Shown here one piece after another: positions 44,808 through 53,087 of a DNA stretch of 64,000 nt (its first letter is position 1; each line of letters starts with the position of its first letter). Source of the stretch: Bacteroidetes bacterium UBA2364 (GTDB lineage: Bacteria; Bacteroidota; Rhodothermia; Rhodothermales; UBA2364). The position numbers and the translations under genes were made by a program. The stretch spans positions 1-64,000 of the forward strand of contig DDTM01000001.1 in assembly GCA_002344075.1 (NCBI GenBank), in the 5' to 3' direction. Under the pieces are notes generated by a model. The model saw nothing but the letters and a program-made list of their open reading frames with translations. It did no database searches and was not told where the DNA came from.

Positions 44808-44818
44808 AACCCAAAAAA

Positions 44819-45070
44819 ATGACTTTTAAGGCGCTTATTACCGTCACCTTGAGGCCCTCTATCTTAGACACACAAGGCAAAGCAGCAGAACATGCACTGG
44901 AGCAATTGGGATACCAACAACTCTCCAATGTACGCATTGGAAAACATATTGAGTTATTGGTAGAGGCTAACTCCGCTTTGGACGCCGAACTGATGGTTCG
45001 CAATGCCGCTGAAAAACTACTTTCGAACCCCGTGATGGAAAACTATACGGTTGCTTTACAACCTGCTTAA
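44819..45070 (+). CDS. purS: Phosphoribosylformylglycinamidine synthase, PurS subunit
   Basis: The small subunit that joins PurQ and PurL in purine synthesis. The 83 residues match the family length and open with KALITVTLRPSILDTQGKAAE, the family pattern. QLGYQQLSNVRIGKHIEL follows. purQ and purL are not in this window, so purS is separated from its partners. Eleven bases separate it from pssA and five from clpS. Confidence 0.93.
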   Translation: MTFKALITVTLRPSILDTQGKAAEHALEQLGYQQLSNVRIGKHIELLVEANSALDAELMVRNAAEKLLSNPVMENYTVALQPA

Positions 45071-45075
45071 ACACC

Positions 45076-45390
45076 ATGATAAGCCTTTGCTCTGCAAATA
45101 TTGTGGCCTCTGGCATTGACGCTCCCTTAGAGGACGTTTTAGAAGTCACCCATGTACAATTAGACCGTCCGTGGCGGGTAATCCTCTATAACGACGATAT
45201 ACATACCTTCGACGAGGTTATCTATCAACTTCAATTAGCAACCGGCTGCTCGATGGAGCGCGGCGAGCAATTGGCTTGGGAAGTGCATACCAAAGGAAAA
45301 GCCAATGTCTATGAAGGAGAATTCGAGCAGTGCTTTCGGGTACAGATGATTCTGAAAGAAATCGAATTGGTCACTGAAATTCAAGGATAA
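45076..45390 (+). CDS. clpS: ATP-dependent Clp protease adaptor ClpS
   Basis: Delivers N-degron substrates to ClpAP/ClpCP. Of 104 residues, the core WRVILYNDDIHTFDEVI carries the ND metal-and-peptide-binding region. The following QLATGCSMERGEQLAWEVHTKGKA is standard. The first 28 residues are a loose N-terminal extension, as in other ClpS. It ends the psd operon; its stop lies exactly next to that of the FHA gene on the other strand, with no visible terminator. Confidence 0.93.
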   Translation: MISLCSANIVASGIDAPLEDVLEVTHVQLDRPWRVILYNDDIHTFDEVIYQLQLATGCSMERGEQLAWEVHTKGKANVYEGEFEQCFRVQMILKEIELVTEIQG

Positions 45391-46401
45391 TCATCCATCA
45401 AAACGGACACAGGCCGAGCCTAAATAAAGCACGTCTCCCGGCTCTAAGGCCACCGACTGCCCCGTGGCTAATTTCTTGCTGGAAGTATAACCTGTCCGAA
45501 AAAAACTGGTGGTTCCTTGCTCATTATAATATACAAACTTGCTTTTCTTGTTATCAAACTGGATTTTTCCATGCATTCGGGATACCGTATCATTAATCGA
45601 ACGGTTGGGGTCGCCAAGAGGCAAGGCGTTTGGATCCGAAAAATAGATTTGGTTCTGGCGCACAAGATGTCCGCGTGGATTGATGATTTCGCCTAACCTG
45701 CCAATGTTGTATGCCTGATTGGTTTGGAGTTTATAGGCAGCCTGACCGGAAAGGCCCTTGATTACCGTCAGCGAACCAACTAAAGTAGCAGCCGTGCGTT
45801 TTGCCAATTCCACATAGATCCGGCTTTCGGTGAAAGCATCTGCAATTTTAGCTGGCACTTCCGGATAAATGAGCACATCCACTTGAAAATCTTCTGGTAC
45901 ATTAAACCGTCCGGAAATTAGTTTTTCAAGAACGGCATCTTGGAGCGAGGGCGACAAGTCCGAGATCGCCGCCACATATTTTTGCTGTTCTTGTGGTGTC
46001 TCCGCCACAATATGTATCAGGGCCAAGTTATACGGTAGTACCACACCTCGCCTACGATGTGGCCGCAACGTCTGCTCTACCAACTCCACCATTTCATACC
46101 GAATCTCAAGTGTAGATTTCTCCTGAGGAATTAAGTTCTCAATGGCTTCTACCACGTCTTTTGGTTTATTTAATTTACCAAACAGCCGTTTAAAAAGAGA
46201 ACCTCCTTCTTCTTGGTTTTCCGGCGTGATGGACGTGGACGACTCCAACGGACGCATTGCCGGAACAACAAGAACCGGCTCTGAGCTCTTTTCTTCATCC
46301 GCCTTTATTTCGTCTGTTGGTGGCTCACTTACAGGATTCAGAACCAAGGTTTCCGGCTCTTCCTCTAAGGCTTGATTTTGATCAGATTTAGACTCGTTCA
46401 T
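45391..46401 (-). CDS. FHA-domain protein, FhaA-like (downstream of the SEDS-PBP fusion)
   Basis: A 336-residue cytosolic protein. The acidic low-complexity N-terminus (about 1-70) is followed by a DUF3662-like alpha/beta domain (STLEIRYEMVELVEQTLRPH...LPYNLALIHIV, about 95-185). An FHA domain closes the chain, with the phospho-peptide residues in YNIGRLG and VSRMHGKI. This is the architecture of actinobacterial FhaA, which regulates peptidoglycan synthesis. It starts 38 bases after the fusion gene stop, on the same strand. No Ser/Thr kinase to supply phosphothreonine is seen in the window. Confidence 0.82.
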   Translation of the reverse strand: MNESKSDQNQALEEEPETLVLNPVSEPPTDEIKADEEKSSEPVLVVPAMRPLESSTSITPENQEEGGSLFKRLFGKLNKPKDVVEAIENLIPQEKSTLEIRYEMVELVEQTLRPHRRRGVVLPYNLALIHIVAETPQEQQKYVAAISDLSPSLQDAVLEKLISGRFNVPEDFQVDVLIYPEVPAKIADAFTESRIYVELAKRTAATLVGSLTVIKGLSGQAAYKLQTNQAYNIGRLGEIINPRGHLVRQNQIYFSDPNALPLGDPNRSINDTVSRMHGKIQFDNKKSKFVYYNEQGTTSFFRTGYTSSKKLATGQSVALEPGDVLYLGSACVRFDG

Positions 46402-46439
46402 AATAATTCAGTACACGCTATCGGGCGGGGTTAATAGGC

Positions 46440-49400
46440 TTATTTAATTAAGCCCAAATTACGGGCAGCATCAATAATGGCACCTGCGATGGGTGCAACC
46501 TCCCCTCCATGTTTTCCGGACTCCTCGGCAAGCACTGCCACCACCAGATGACCTCCCTTGCCATCGGGGGCAAAGCAGACAAACCAAGCATGATCGAGAT
46601 GTCCAGTTTGTTGGGCCGTTCCGGTTTTTCCAGAAATGGAGGAGCGGTTTCCGGCAATAGATTTCGCCGTTCCCGTGGTTACCACCTTTCGCATCATGTT
46701 TTTAAGTAACGCCGCCTGACCAGTTGTCAAAATAGTTTTCGGCTCTCCTACAAATGTGGTCTCTTCAAGAAAAAATCGGGGCTCCACCGCTTTACCCTCA
46801 TTGGCAACTGTAGCCGCCATCCGCGCCACATTGATGGGTGCGCCCACAATTTCCCCTTGTCCAAATCCAGCCTGTGCCAGATTGCGGAGGTTATTTGCAT
46901 ACAGTCGTTCTAATTTTTGCTGTTTTTCAAAGGCGCTGTTTCGAACCACAAAGCCAAACGCATCCAAAACATACAGCATCCCTTCCGGCCCCACACGATC
47001 TGCTGCTAAACTTGCAAAATAAACATTACCGGAATATACAACTGCTTTCTCCATATCCACCACCCCACTTGGCTCACCAAGCCTGAAAAATTGCGCCCAG
47101 CGGTTCCGCTGATCTACCAACACCGTCCAGTTTGCGGCCCCATCGCCCCCTCTTCGAAACGCAGCCATGGCCGTTGCCACTTTGAGGGTCGAGCCTGGGG
47201 CCTTAGACGCATAGAGTCCATGATCGAATAGTGACACCTTAGACTGGGCCAAACTGGGAGAAATAAAAACCTCGTGAGGTAATGGATACGATACAGAGGC
47301 TAGCAGATCGCCCTTCTTGGCATCCAGCACCACCGCCGAAACAACCTGATTCTTCTTCTGCAACCCCATTTGAGCCGTTTTCAGCCGCAAGACTTCCGCC
47401 ACTTTTTGCTGAAGCCGTACATCAATGGTCAACTTTAGGTCACGCTTTGTATTCAGTATTTTATCTGCATTTTTCGGATCTGCCCCTCGTAAGAAGGGTA
47501 ATAATGGCGAATAATCAAACTTAACCACTGTATAAGTTGTATCGGTGCCATCTGCGAGCCGATGGGTGATCCTCCGCGCAACTGGTTTGTTATCATAACC
47601 TCTTAAAGTAGAAAGATACCTGTTTTCGGCATATAAGCCATTGGGTGCATTCCACTTTACCCGATTATTCAGGTCACCCAGTAAATAAAAGGTAAGTGCT
47701 TCAAAGGGGTAGTGACGCTTGGGCGCAAGCAACTCATTTTTACTAAGCGGAAATCCAAGTTCCCGATATGTTTTCTTAAACGAAGTGAAAGCACTCGTAT
47801 CCGAGGCCGCAAGTGGAATTCCATTCCGATCATATATATTCCCTAAGGGCAAGGCGTCGCGAATACGCAACATACGTGGATTATACGTATAACTTTTAAG
47901 GCCATCGGACTGTATAACGAGCGCTTGCTTAAGCGAAACATCATCGGCTTGAATCAATTGTAAATACCCAACACGTCCCAATACCAGCAGTGCCAATACC
48001 AAGAACGCATATCGTAAGGCTTGAATCGGCCTCCCGAAATCCTTTTCCTGAATTTGTCGAAATTGTTCCGATGGGTTCTGATTGGAAAGGCTCATCAACA
48101 ATCCCGCAAAAACCAAGTGCATAACCACCGCCACCTTTCCATAGCTAAGGAAGGGCGACACAACGCCTGTTAGAGGTAACAATCCAAAAACCCCTCCCGC
48201 AATCAACACCAGTTGAATCATCGTCGAGGCCACAATACCCAATCCCAAAAAAAGACTAAAACGGGCATCGGTTCTTAACGCAATCATCAAACCACGATGA
48301 AAATAGATGGCATAGAGTAAAAATACCGCCGCCAATCCAAAGTACCCCAACTCCTCCCCAATCGCAGAAAGGATCATATCTGTATGGGCAGCGGGCGTAT
48401 CTGCAGGAGATCCATCGCCTAAACCCTGTCCAAACCAACCACCCGCAGCCAGTGACCAGAATGAATATGCTAAATGGTCTCCCCCGTCCGCTTCGTTATC
48501 CCAAGGAGAAAGCCACATCTCAATTCTCGACCCCACCGTCGGGTTCAACTGATACATCACCCAAAATCCTGCAATAAGCAACACCAAGCCAAGTCCTAAT
48601 GCGGCCCAATGATGCCGGGTAAAGGCATAGAGCACCAAGAAAGTGGTACAAATAACCAGTGCCGGGCCGAGGTCTTTTTGTAAATAGAAAAACACAAGCG
48701 CAAACGCTACACCAAACAAAATGGGCAACATCGCCTTTAGATTGGGCAGGCGGATTCCGGCCCACTCCACCCATTTAGGTAAATGGGCATCCAATTGGCG
48801 GATGAACTGCCATTTTCTGGCCAAATACCCCGCAAAAAAGATCAACAGGAACAATTTAATAATCTCGACGGGCTGGATCTCTGGCCCAAAAAACAGGAAC
48901 ATCCGCAAGTTTACCCTAGCAGTGCTCCCTTCTGGTCCAAAACCGATGGTGAGTAACAAGAGGGAAATCAGCGCAGCCCCTCCCAGCCACCAAAAACTCC
49001 GGTTTCCGGTTTCGCTGTAATCATATCCCCAATGCTGAATGTCTGTTAGAGACAAGACCGTAAATAAAACCAACCCCACACCAATGGCCAGAACCGTATC
49101 CCAACCCCTCAACAAATCCCGTAGGGGGTCTGGAATGGCAAACATCATCAACAGCCCCAACCCTGTTAGCATCATCAAAACAGGTAGTATATATGGATCC
49201 CCATTAAACTGCCGAAAACGCCACGCCACATGTACAAGCCAGAACAAGGCCATAAACAGGCCTCCGAACAGAAAAAGGGCATGGGTAAAATCGTTGGGAC
49301 CTCGAACAACAACTTGGGGCTTAAGTCTTGAAAAAACAGCAGATTCAATTAATCTTATAGTATGGGGTTGGGCTGAAAAATGTGCCTCCTCATGGTCCCG

Positions 49401-50105
49401 AAGGGTTAGATGACGAACACGGCGAAACTCTACACCCGGCTTCATGGCAAGCACATAGTAATCACGATTGGCACCTAAACCCTCGAAAACGAATTGGCCT
49501 GAGACATCAGTCCGGACGGTGTCTCGACGAACATCAGAATCCAACGTAACCAGTGTTCCCGAAAGTGGATTGCCCGTTGCGTCGCGAACAGAGCCAGAAA
49601 TACGAAAAGGGCCTTCTCGGTGTCGGGCAACAGACGGAAATGGTTTGGGGGCCTTCCGCTCTTGTACAACCAATTTGGGAGAGAGGCCTATTTGTTTCCA
49701 AGAATTTTCCAACCGTGCTTTCAGGCTTTCACCGCCTTTCTGTTCAATCTCGTGCGCAGGTACTTTTAGCTTATTCAGTGTTCCTACATTCGGGATTTCA
49801 CCTGCTTGCACCCGATTAAATATGGCCTCTGCAACAAAACGCTGGTCCTTTCCATCCGGATATAGGCTTCGCATCACATCCCGCAATTCAGCCGGATTGT
49901 TCATCGCATTTAGGTTTATCACCTTTTTCTGGACCATTAGCTGCTCGGTCTCGCCAAGTGCTTCTGTTTTGGTAAAAAACAAGGCTGCAAAACCAAAAAC
50001 CATGACCAAGGTTGCAAAAGCAAGCCAAAGAGCTTCTTGACTCCGTAGTTCATGACGAAAGGGCATTTTTGCGTTCGTAACCGTGCGCTCTGTAAAGGTT
50101 GACAT
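46440..50105 (-). CDS. SEDS (RodA/FtsW) - class B penicillin-binding protein fusion
   Basis: One 1221-residue chain that appears to join both halves of a peptidoglycan synthase. Residues 1-260: a membrane helix (about 27-44), then an extracytoplasmic part with a carboxypeptidase-regulatory-like fold (about 165-245). Residues 270-680: the SEDS glycosyltransferase, with about ten helices and motifs WLSPWDN, SLAAGGWFGQGLG, HTDMILSAIGEELG and PFLSYG. Residues 695-1221: a further helix, the GNIYDRNGIPLA motif of class B PBPs (755-766), then the transpeptidase with SxxK at Ser972-Lys975, SGN at 1025-1027 and KTG at 1160-1162. No stop separates the halves. It is flanked by FHA proteins, as RodA and PbpA are in Actinobacteria. 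Confidence 0.92.
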   Translation of the reverse strand: MSTFTERTVTNAKMPFRHELRSQEALWLAFATLVMVFGFAALFFTKTEALGETEQLMVQKKVINLNAMNNPAELRDVMRSLYPDGKDQRFVAEAIFNRVQAGEIPNVGTLNKLKVPAHEIEQKGGESLKARLENSWKQIGLSPKLVVQERKAPKPFPSVARHREGPFRISGSVRDATGNPLSGTLVTLDSDVRRDTVRTDVSGQFVFEGLGANRDYYVLAMKPGVEFRRVRHLTLRDHEEAHFSAQPHTIRLIESAVFSRLKPQVVVRGPNDFTHALFLFGGLFMALFWLVHVAWRFRQFNGDPYILPVLMMLTGLGLLMMFAIPDPLRDLLRGWDTVLAIGVGLVLFTVLSLTDIQHWGYDYSETGNRSFWWLGGAALISLLLLTIGFGPEGSTARVNLRMFLFFGPEIQPVEIIKLFLLIFFAGYLARKWQFIRQLDAHLPKWVEWAGIRLPNLKAMLPILFGVAFALVFFYLQKDLGPALVICTTFLVLYAFTRHHWAALGLGLVLLIAGFWVMYQLNPTVGSRIEMWLSPWDNEADGGDHLAYSFWSLAAGGWFGQGLGDGSPADTPAAHTDMILSAIGEELGYFGLAAVFLLYAIYFHRGLMIALRTDARFSLFLGLGIVASTMIQLVLIAGGVFGLLPLTGVVSPFLSYGKVAVVMHLVFAGLLMSLSNQNPSEQFRQIQEKDFGRPIQALRYAFLVLALLVLGRVGYLQLIQADDVSLKQALVIQSDGLKSYTYNPRMLRIRDALPLGNIYDRNGIPLAASDTSAFTSFKKTYRELGFPLSKNELLAPKRHYPFEALTFYLLGDLNNRVKWNAPNGLYAENRYLSTLRGYDNKPVARRITHRLADGTDTTYTVVKFDYSPLLPFLRGADPKNADKILNTKRDLKLTIDVRLQQKVAEVLRLKTAQMGLQKKNQVVSAVVLDAKKGDLLASVSYPLPHEVFISPSLAQSKVSLFDHGLYASKAPGSTLKVATAMAAFRRGGDGAANWTVLVDQRNRWAQFFRLGEPSGVVDMEKAVVYSGNVYFASLAADRVGPEGMLYVLDAFGFVVRNSAFEKQQKLERLYANNLRNLAQAGFGQGEIVGAPINVARMAATVANEGKAVEPRFFLEETTFVGEPKTILTTGQAALLKNMMRKVVTTGTAKSIAGNRSSISGKTGTAQQTGHLDHAWFVCFAPDGKGGHLVVAVLAEESGKHGGEVAPIAGAIIDAARNLGLIK

Positions 50106-50108
50106 GGG

Positions 50109-50192
50109 CTATGCGTTCGAGTCTCGGATTTGTTGGATAAACAACCAAACCGCAAACAAGACAAAAAAAAGTAAAAACAACAACTTAAACAT
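50109..50192 (-). CDS. Candidate 27-residue membrane peptide in the cell-wall operon
   Basis: An ATG at 50192 opens a 27-codon frame ending at 50109. The product is MFKLLFLLFFVLFAVWLF plus a short charged tail (QQIRDSNA): one membrane helix with a Lys near the N-terminus. It fills the gap between the FHA gene (ends 50212) and the fusion gene (starts 50105), with 19- and 3-base gaps. AGG lies 6 bases upstream. Small single-helix peptides often modulate membrane enzymes, but function here is only a guess. Confidence 0.5.
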   Translation of the reverse strand: MFKLLFLLFFVLFAVWLFIQQIRDSNA

Positions 50193-50211
50193 AGTACCTA
50201 AAAGATAAAAA

Positions 50212-51081
50212 CTACATCCGGAAGATGAGTTGTACCTGACCTGCAAGAGATAATTCATCGCCAGATTGGAGGGGGTGCCAATGGCCCGATTCCACACGGT
50301 GATGGTTAAGATACGTTCCAAAACGGCTCGTATCTTTAAAGTAAAACGTATTGGTTTCAGGTGTAAAATGAACCCGGATATGCTCGCGTGAAACTTCTCC
50401 ATTCGTTTGAAGTGCCACGTCCACCCGACGGCTCCCAGGATCTAAACGACCAATGATAAAATCTTGTTTTACAATTTGGTAAGTTTGTCTTCCTGCAAGA
50501 TCGGTGTACTCTAAAAAGGCAGTAGGAATGACAGGTGAAGCAGGCATAGATCGTACAGCAGGCGTTGTATTACCCGAAGAACCAACTGGTGCCATTACTG
50601 GTGTTACAAGATTACGAGTGGGTTGGTGCCCCATTTCTCCCAAACGTTCGTCTGCTTTGTCGCGATGGAGGCTCGCTTTTACCCCAATATAGCCCAATGG
50701 GGTATCCGCATCGTACACTGGATGAATATCTAAGTACCATGTTGCCACCGTGCGCTGGTACACCTCCTTGATCGTCCCAATGGTCGCGGGTTCAGGCTTT
50801 CCCCAGAAACGACTAATCCCCCGCACCATCCGCACAAGAGGTGTTTTGTTTTTCCGAAGGTTCATGGCCCGCAATTCTTTGTCTAATCGCGCCCGAATAC
50901 GCTCATTCAAATACGAAAAAGTTGGTGCGATTTCTTTATATGCTGTTGGATGTAGTAATACTTGAAAGTGAATCGGAACCAAATAGGCTTCCTTATCAAA
51001 TGGTTCCGCACCATTCTTCATGGCTTCGGCAACCGTATCCACAATTTCCTGAGCACTGGGGCGACGGAATGTATCTTGCAT
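50212..51081 (-). CDS. FHA-domain protein, FhaA-like (upstream of the SEDS-PBP fusion)
   Basis: A 289-residue cytosolic protein. The first 150 residues look like DUF3662 (LVPIHFQVLLHPTAYKEIA...NERIRARLDKELRAMNL), followed by a Pro/Ser/Thr-rich linker. The FHA domain occupies the last 95 residues, with IIGRLDPG, VSREHIRVHF and the phosphate-binding FGTYLNHHRV. It heads the operon FHA, small peptide, SEDS-PBP fusion, FHA on the minus strand. Having two proteins of the same build around the synthase suggests phosphorylation-dependent assembly or control of wall synthesis. Confidence 0.82.
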   Translation of the reverse strand: MQDTFRRPSAQEIVDTVAEAMKNGAEPFDKEAYLVPIHFQVLLHPTAYKEIAPTFSYLNERIRARLDKELRAMNLRKNKTPLVRMVRGISRFWGKPEPATIGTIKEVYQRTVATWYLDIHPVYDADTPLGYIGVKASLHRDKADERLGEMGHQPTRNLVTPVMAPVGSSGNTTPAVRSMPASPVIPTAFLEYTDLAGRQTYQIVKQDFIIGRLDPGSRRVDVALQTNGEVSREHIRVHFTPETNTFYFKDTSRFGTYLNHHRVESGHWHPLQSGDELSLAGQVQLIFRM

Positions 51082-51711
51082 ATGAATTGAAGTTTACGTG
51101 CATCTAATCCGAATGATACTTAATTTATCGGCGGTTGTTCAATAGAAAAATCGTAAACAGACAATATTTCGTCATCGAGAGACCAAAAGTTTCAAAGGAT
51201 AAAGAAGTCACGTTTTTTCACGAGGTAAATATAGCCTACCGGGCCTACCGATGCCCAAATTAAACAATTCATTCCAAGCCCCCATCAAAAAGTACAACAA
51301 CCGCATCCTGAAGGATGTGTTCATGCCCCAAGCGAGGCTCAAATGGGTAGTAAAATCAGCTACTTGCAGTATTAGGGATTATTTGATATATTCACTATAT
51401 CCACCCTATTGCTCCGCCAGCTCTCCTGATTTCCCACCTCAAATGTATCGCACTTGTGCCTAAAATGAATTTTTATCACAAGAACTGTCAAGAGTCTGCA
51501 CATTTTCATTCGTCTGCAAAGAAACCATGTGGTCGGTTTGAAGACTGTAACAAGAATCAGATGAAACAATATTCCTATGTGTAGTTTTTTTGATCTGGGG
51601 CACTTCCCGTGCAAACAAAAAATGGGTCAATCACCCTTTCGAACTTGCACATTCATGTCCCACACAAAAGGCACCCATTGGGGTCGCCCATGTTCAACCA
51701 ACCCTTTATAT
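51082..51711. other. Divergent intergenic region between the wall operon and rlpA
   Basis: About 630 bases that must hold the promoters of both the FHA-SEDS operon (minus) and the RlpA gene (plus). I could not identify either with confidence: a CAAATGTA (51440-51447) fits the -7 element on the minus strand but has no -33 partner. The open frames of 70-80 codons here overlap one another and match nothing. Confidence 0.5.
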
Positions 51712-52752
51712 ATGAGTTTATTTAATATATTTATCCTCCAAGCCCTCCTCGCCTTCCTCCATCCTGCAACTGCCCAGCCCGCATCCAAACAATCCCCTGT
51801 TATCGAAAAAGGACAGGCCGTCATTTATCCTGACTCCGTAAACGGGAAGTCCACCGCCAGTGGCATTGCTTATAACCCCAATGCTTTTACCGTTGCCCAT
51901 CGTATATATCCTTTTCAGACCAAACTACGATTGGTAAATCCGGCAACCCAAGACACGCTACAGGTGGTGGTAAACGACCGAGTGTCTCCACAATCCGAAC
52001 ATGATTACTGGGTAACCCCCGCTGTTTCAGAAAGGCTAAGTGTTAAAAAAGCAACGACTTTGCATGTTATAGCCGAAGACATGTATAAGCCCATCGAAAC
52101 GGACAAATTGGTTTCCGCCACCCGATTAAAAACCTACGAAACCGTCGGAAAAACAGCCGGAAAGACGTTCCAGACGGGTGGTGCCAGTTTTTATGGAAAC
52201 AAGTTTAATGGCAGACGCACCGCCAGTGGTCAGCGGTTCAGTAACGCTGCTTTCACGGCTGCACACCGTTCCTTGCCCTTCGGGACAATGGTTCGCGTCG
52301 TCAACCCCCGAAATAGCAGATCGGTTGTGGTTCGTATTAATGACCGTGGCCCTTTTGTACGAGGGCGGGTGATAGACCTTTCCGCCGCCGCAGCCCGTAA
52401 ACTCGGTATTGGTGGCGTAGGTACTGTACATTTGTATCGCTTAGACCGGAAAGATGTAGTCGAGGTAGAAGAAACCTTAGACGGTCGTCCAGTTACCGAG
52501 CCTACACACAAACCCGACGGGGTTTATACAATACAAGTTTTTAATCTAAAAGACCCCCAATTGGCACAACGGGCCCTCACTTTCCAAGACGGTTTTTGGC
52601 TGGAAACCACGACCGTAGGGAACACCACCATGAATCGGGTGAATTACAATCGCTATGAATCAGAAAAAGAAGCCAAGATCGCCCTTGCCTTTTTACAACT
52701 AAAAGGCTTCGATGGCTTCGTTAAAGCAATACCAACCCAAGAGGCAAAGTAA
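51712..52752 (+). CDS. RlpA-like protein with two DPBB domains and a SPOR domain
   Basis: A secreted lytic-transglycosylase-type protein that in other bacteria cuts denuded peptidoglycan at the septum. The ATG at 51712 opens a signal peptide ending ATAQ; the open frame further upstream is not coding-like. It has 346 residues. A first double-psi beta barrel (about 35-125) keeps TASGIAYNPNAFTVAHR but has lost the later active-site pattern. A second (about 155-245) is canonical: SFYGNKFNGRRTASG, FTAAHRSLPFGT and VVRINDRGPF. A C-terminal SPOR-like domain (YTIQVFNL... FVKAI) should bind glycan strands. It is divergent from the SEDS-PBP operon. Confidence 0.88.
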   Translation: MSLFNIFILQALLAFLHPATAQPASKQSPVIEKGQAVIYPDSVNGKSTASGIAYNPNAFTVAHRIYPFQTKLRLVNPATQDTLQVVVNDRVSPQSEHDYWVTPAVSERLSVKKATTLHVIAEDMYKPIETDKLVSATRLKTYETVGKTAGKTFQTGGASFYGNKFNGRRTASGQRFSNAAFTAAHRSLPFGTMVRVVNPRNSRSVVVRINDRGPFVRGRVIDLSAAAARKLGIGGVGTVHLYRLDRKDVVEVEETLDGRPVTEPTHKPDGVYTIQVFNLKDPQLAQRALTFQDGFWLETTTVGNTTMNRVNYNRYESEKEAKIALAFLQLKGFDGFVKAIPTQEAK

Positions 52753-52777
52753 GACGACTTACCTCTTCCGGATTCTG

Positions 52778-52808
52778 AAAGCCCATTTCTTGCAAAGTGG
52801 GCTTTTTT
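52778..52808 (+). terminator. Terminator of the rlpA-like gene
   Basis: AAAGCCCA (52778-52785) and TGGGCTTT (52798-52805) form an 8-bp stem, and the T run continues to 52808. Confidence 0.88.
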
Positions 52809-52877
52809 CTTTGTCAGGCTTGGAATTTCCAGTTATTCTAATGCGTTTGATTCTTTAAACGTCCCACCTAAATACAT

Positions 52878-52914
52878 AAAAAACCGAGTGAACCATGGTG
52901 TTTACTCGGTTTTT
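52878..52914 (-). terminator. Terminator of tRNA-Leu
   Basis: On the minus strand a near-perfect 18-bp hairpin (outer arms 52879-52889 and 52904-52914) is followed by a T run. It begins 6 bases after the tRNA. Confidence 0.85.
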
Positions 52915-52920
52915 AAATTG

Positions 52921-53004
52921 TGCCCGAAGAGGGACTCGAACCCCCACGACATCGCTGCCAACGGATTTTGAGTCCGTCGCGTCTACCAATTCCGCCATTC
53001 GGGC
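52921..53004 (-). tRNA. tRNA-Leu (anticodon CAA)
   Basis: An 84-nt type II tRNA. The acceptor stem is GCCCGAA with TTCGGGC, the discriminator A is at 52921, the D arm begins GGCGGAATTGGTAGACGC, and the anticodon stem ACGGA/TCCGT holds CTCAAAA, giving CAA (reads UUG). A long variable arm (TGGCAGCGATGTCG) and GGTTCGAGTCC follow. CCA is not encoded (CAA follows on that strand), so the cca product must add it. Confidence 0.96.
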
Positions 53005-53087
53005 TTTGAATGGATTTATAATATACAGTTGTATTAGGCACATCGCAAGCCCATGCTCACAAAAAAGTATCGAAACGTTTTATTTAT

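Noticed and set aside
49468..50040. 190-codon frame on the plus strand opposite the SEDS-PBP fusion
   Set aside because: It is antisense to the N-terminal region of the fusion; Ser/Arg/Thr-rich shadow composition.
50109..50402. 97-codon version of the small peptide frame
   Set aside because: Most of it overlaps the FHA gene in another phase; the ATG at 50192 gives a clean 27-residue membrane peptide.
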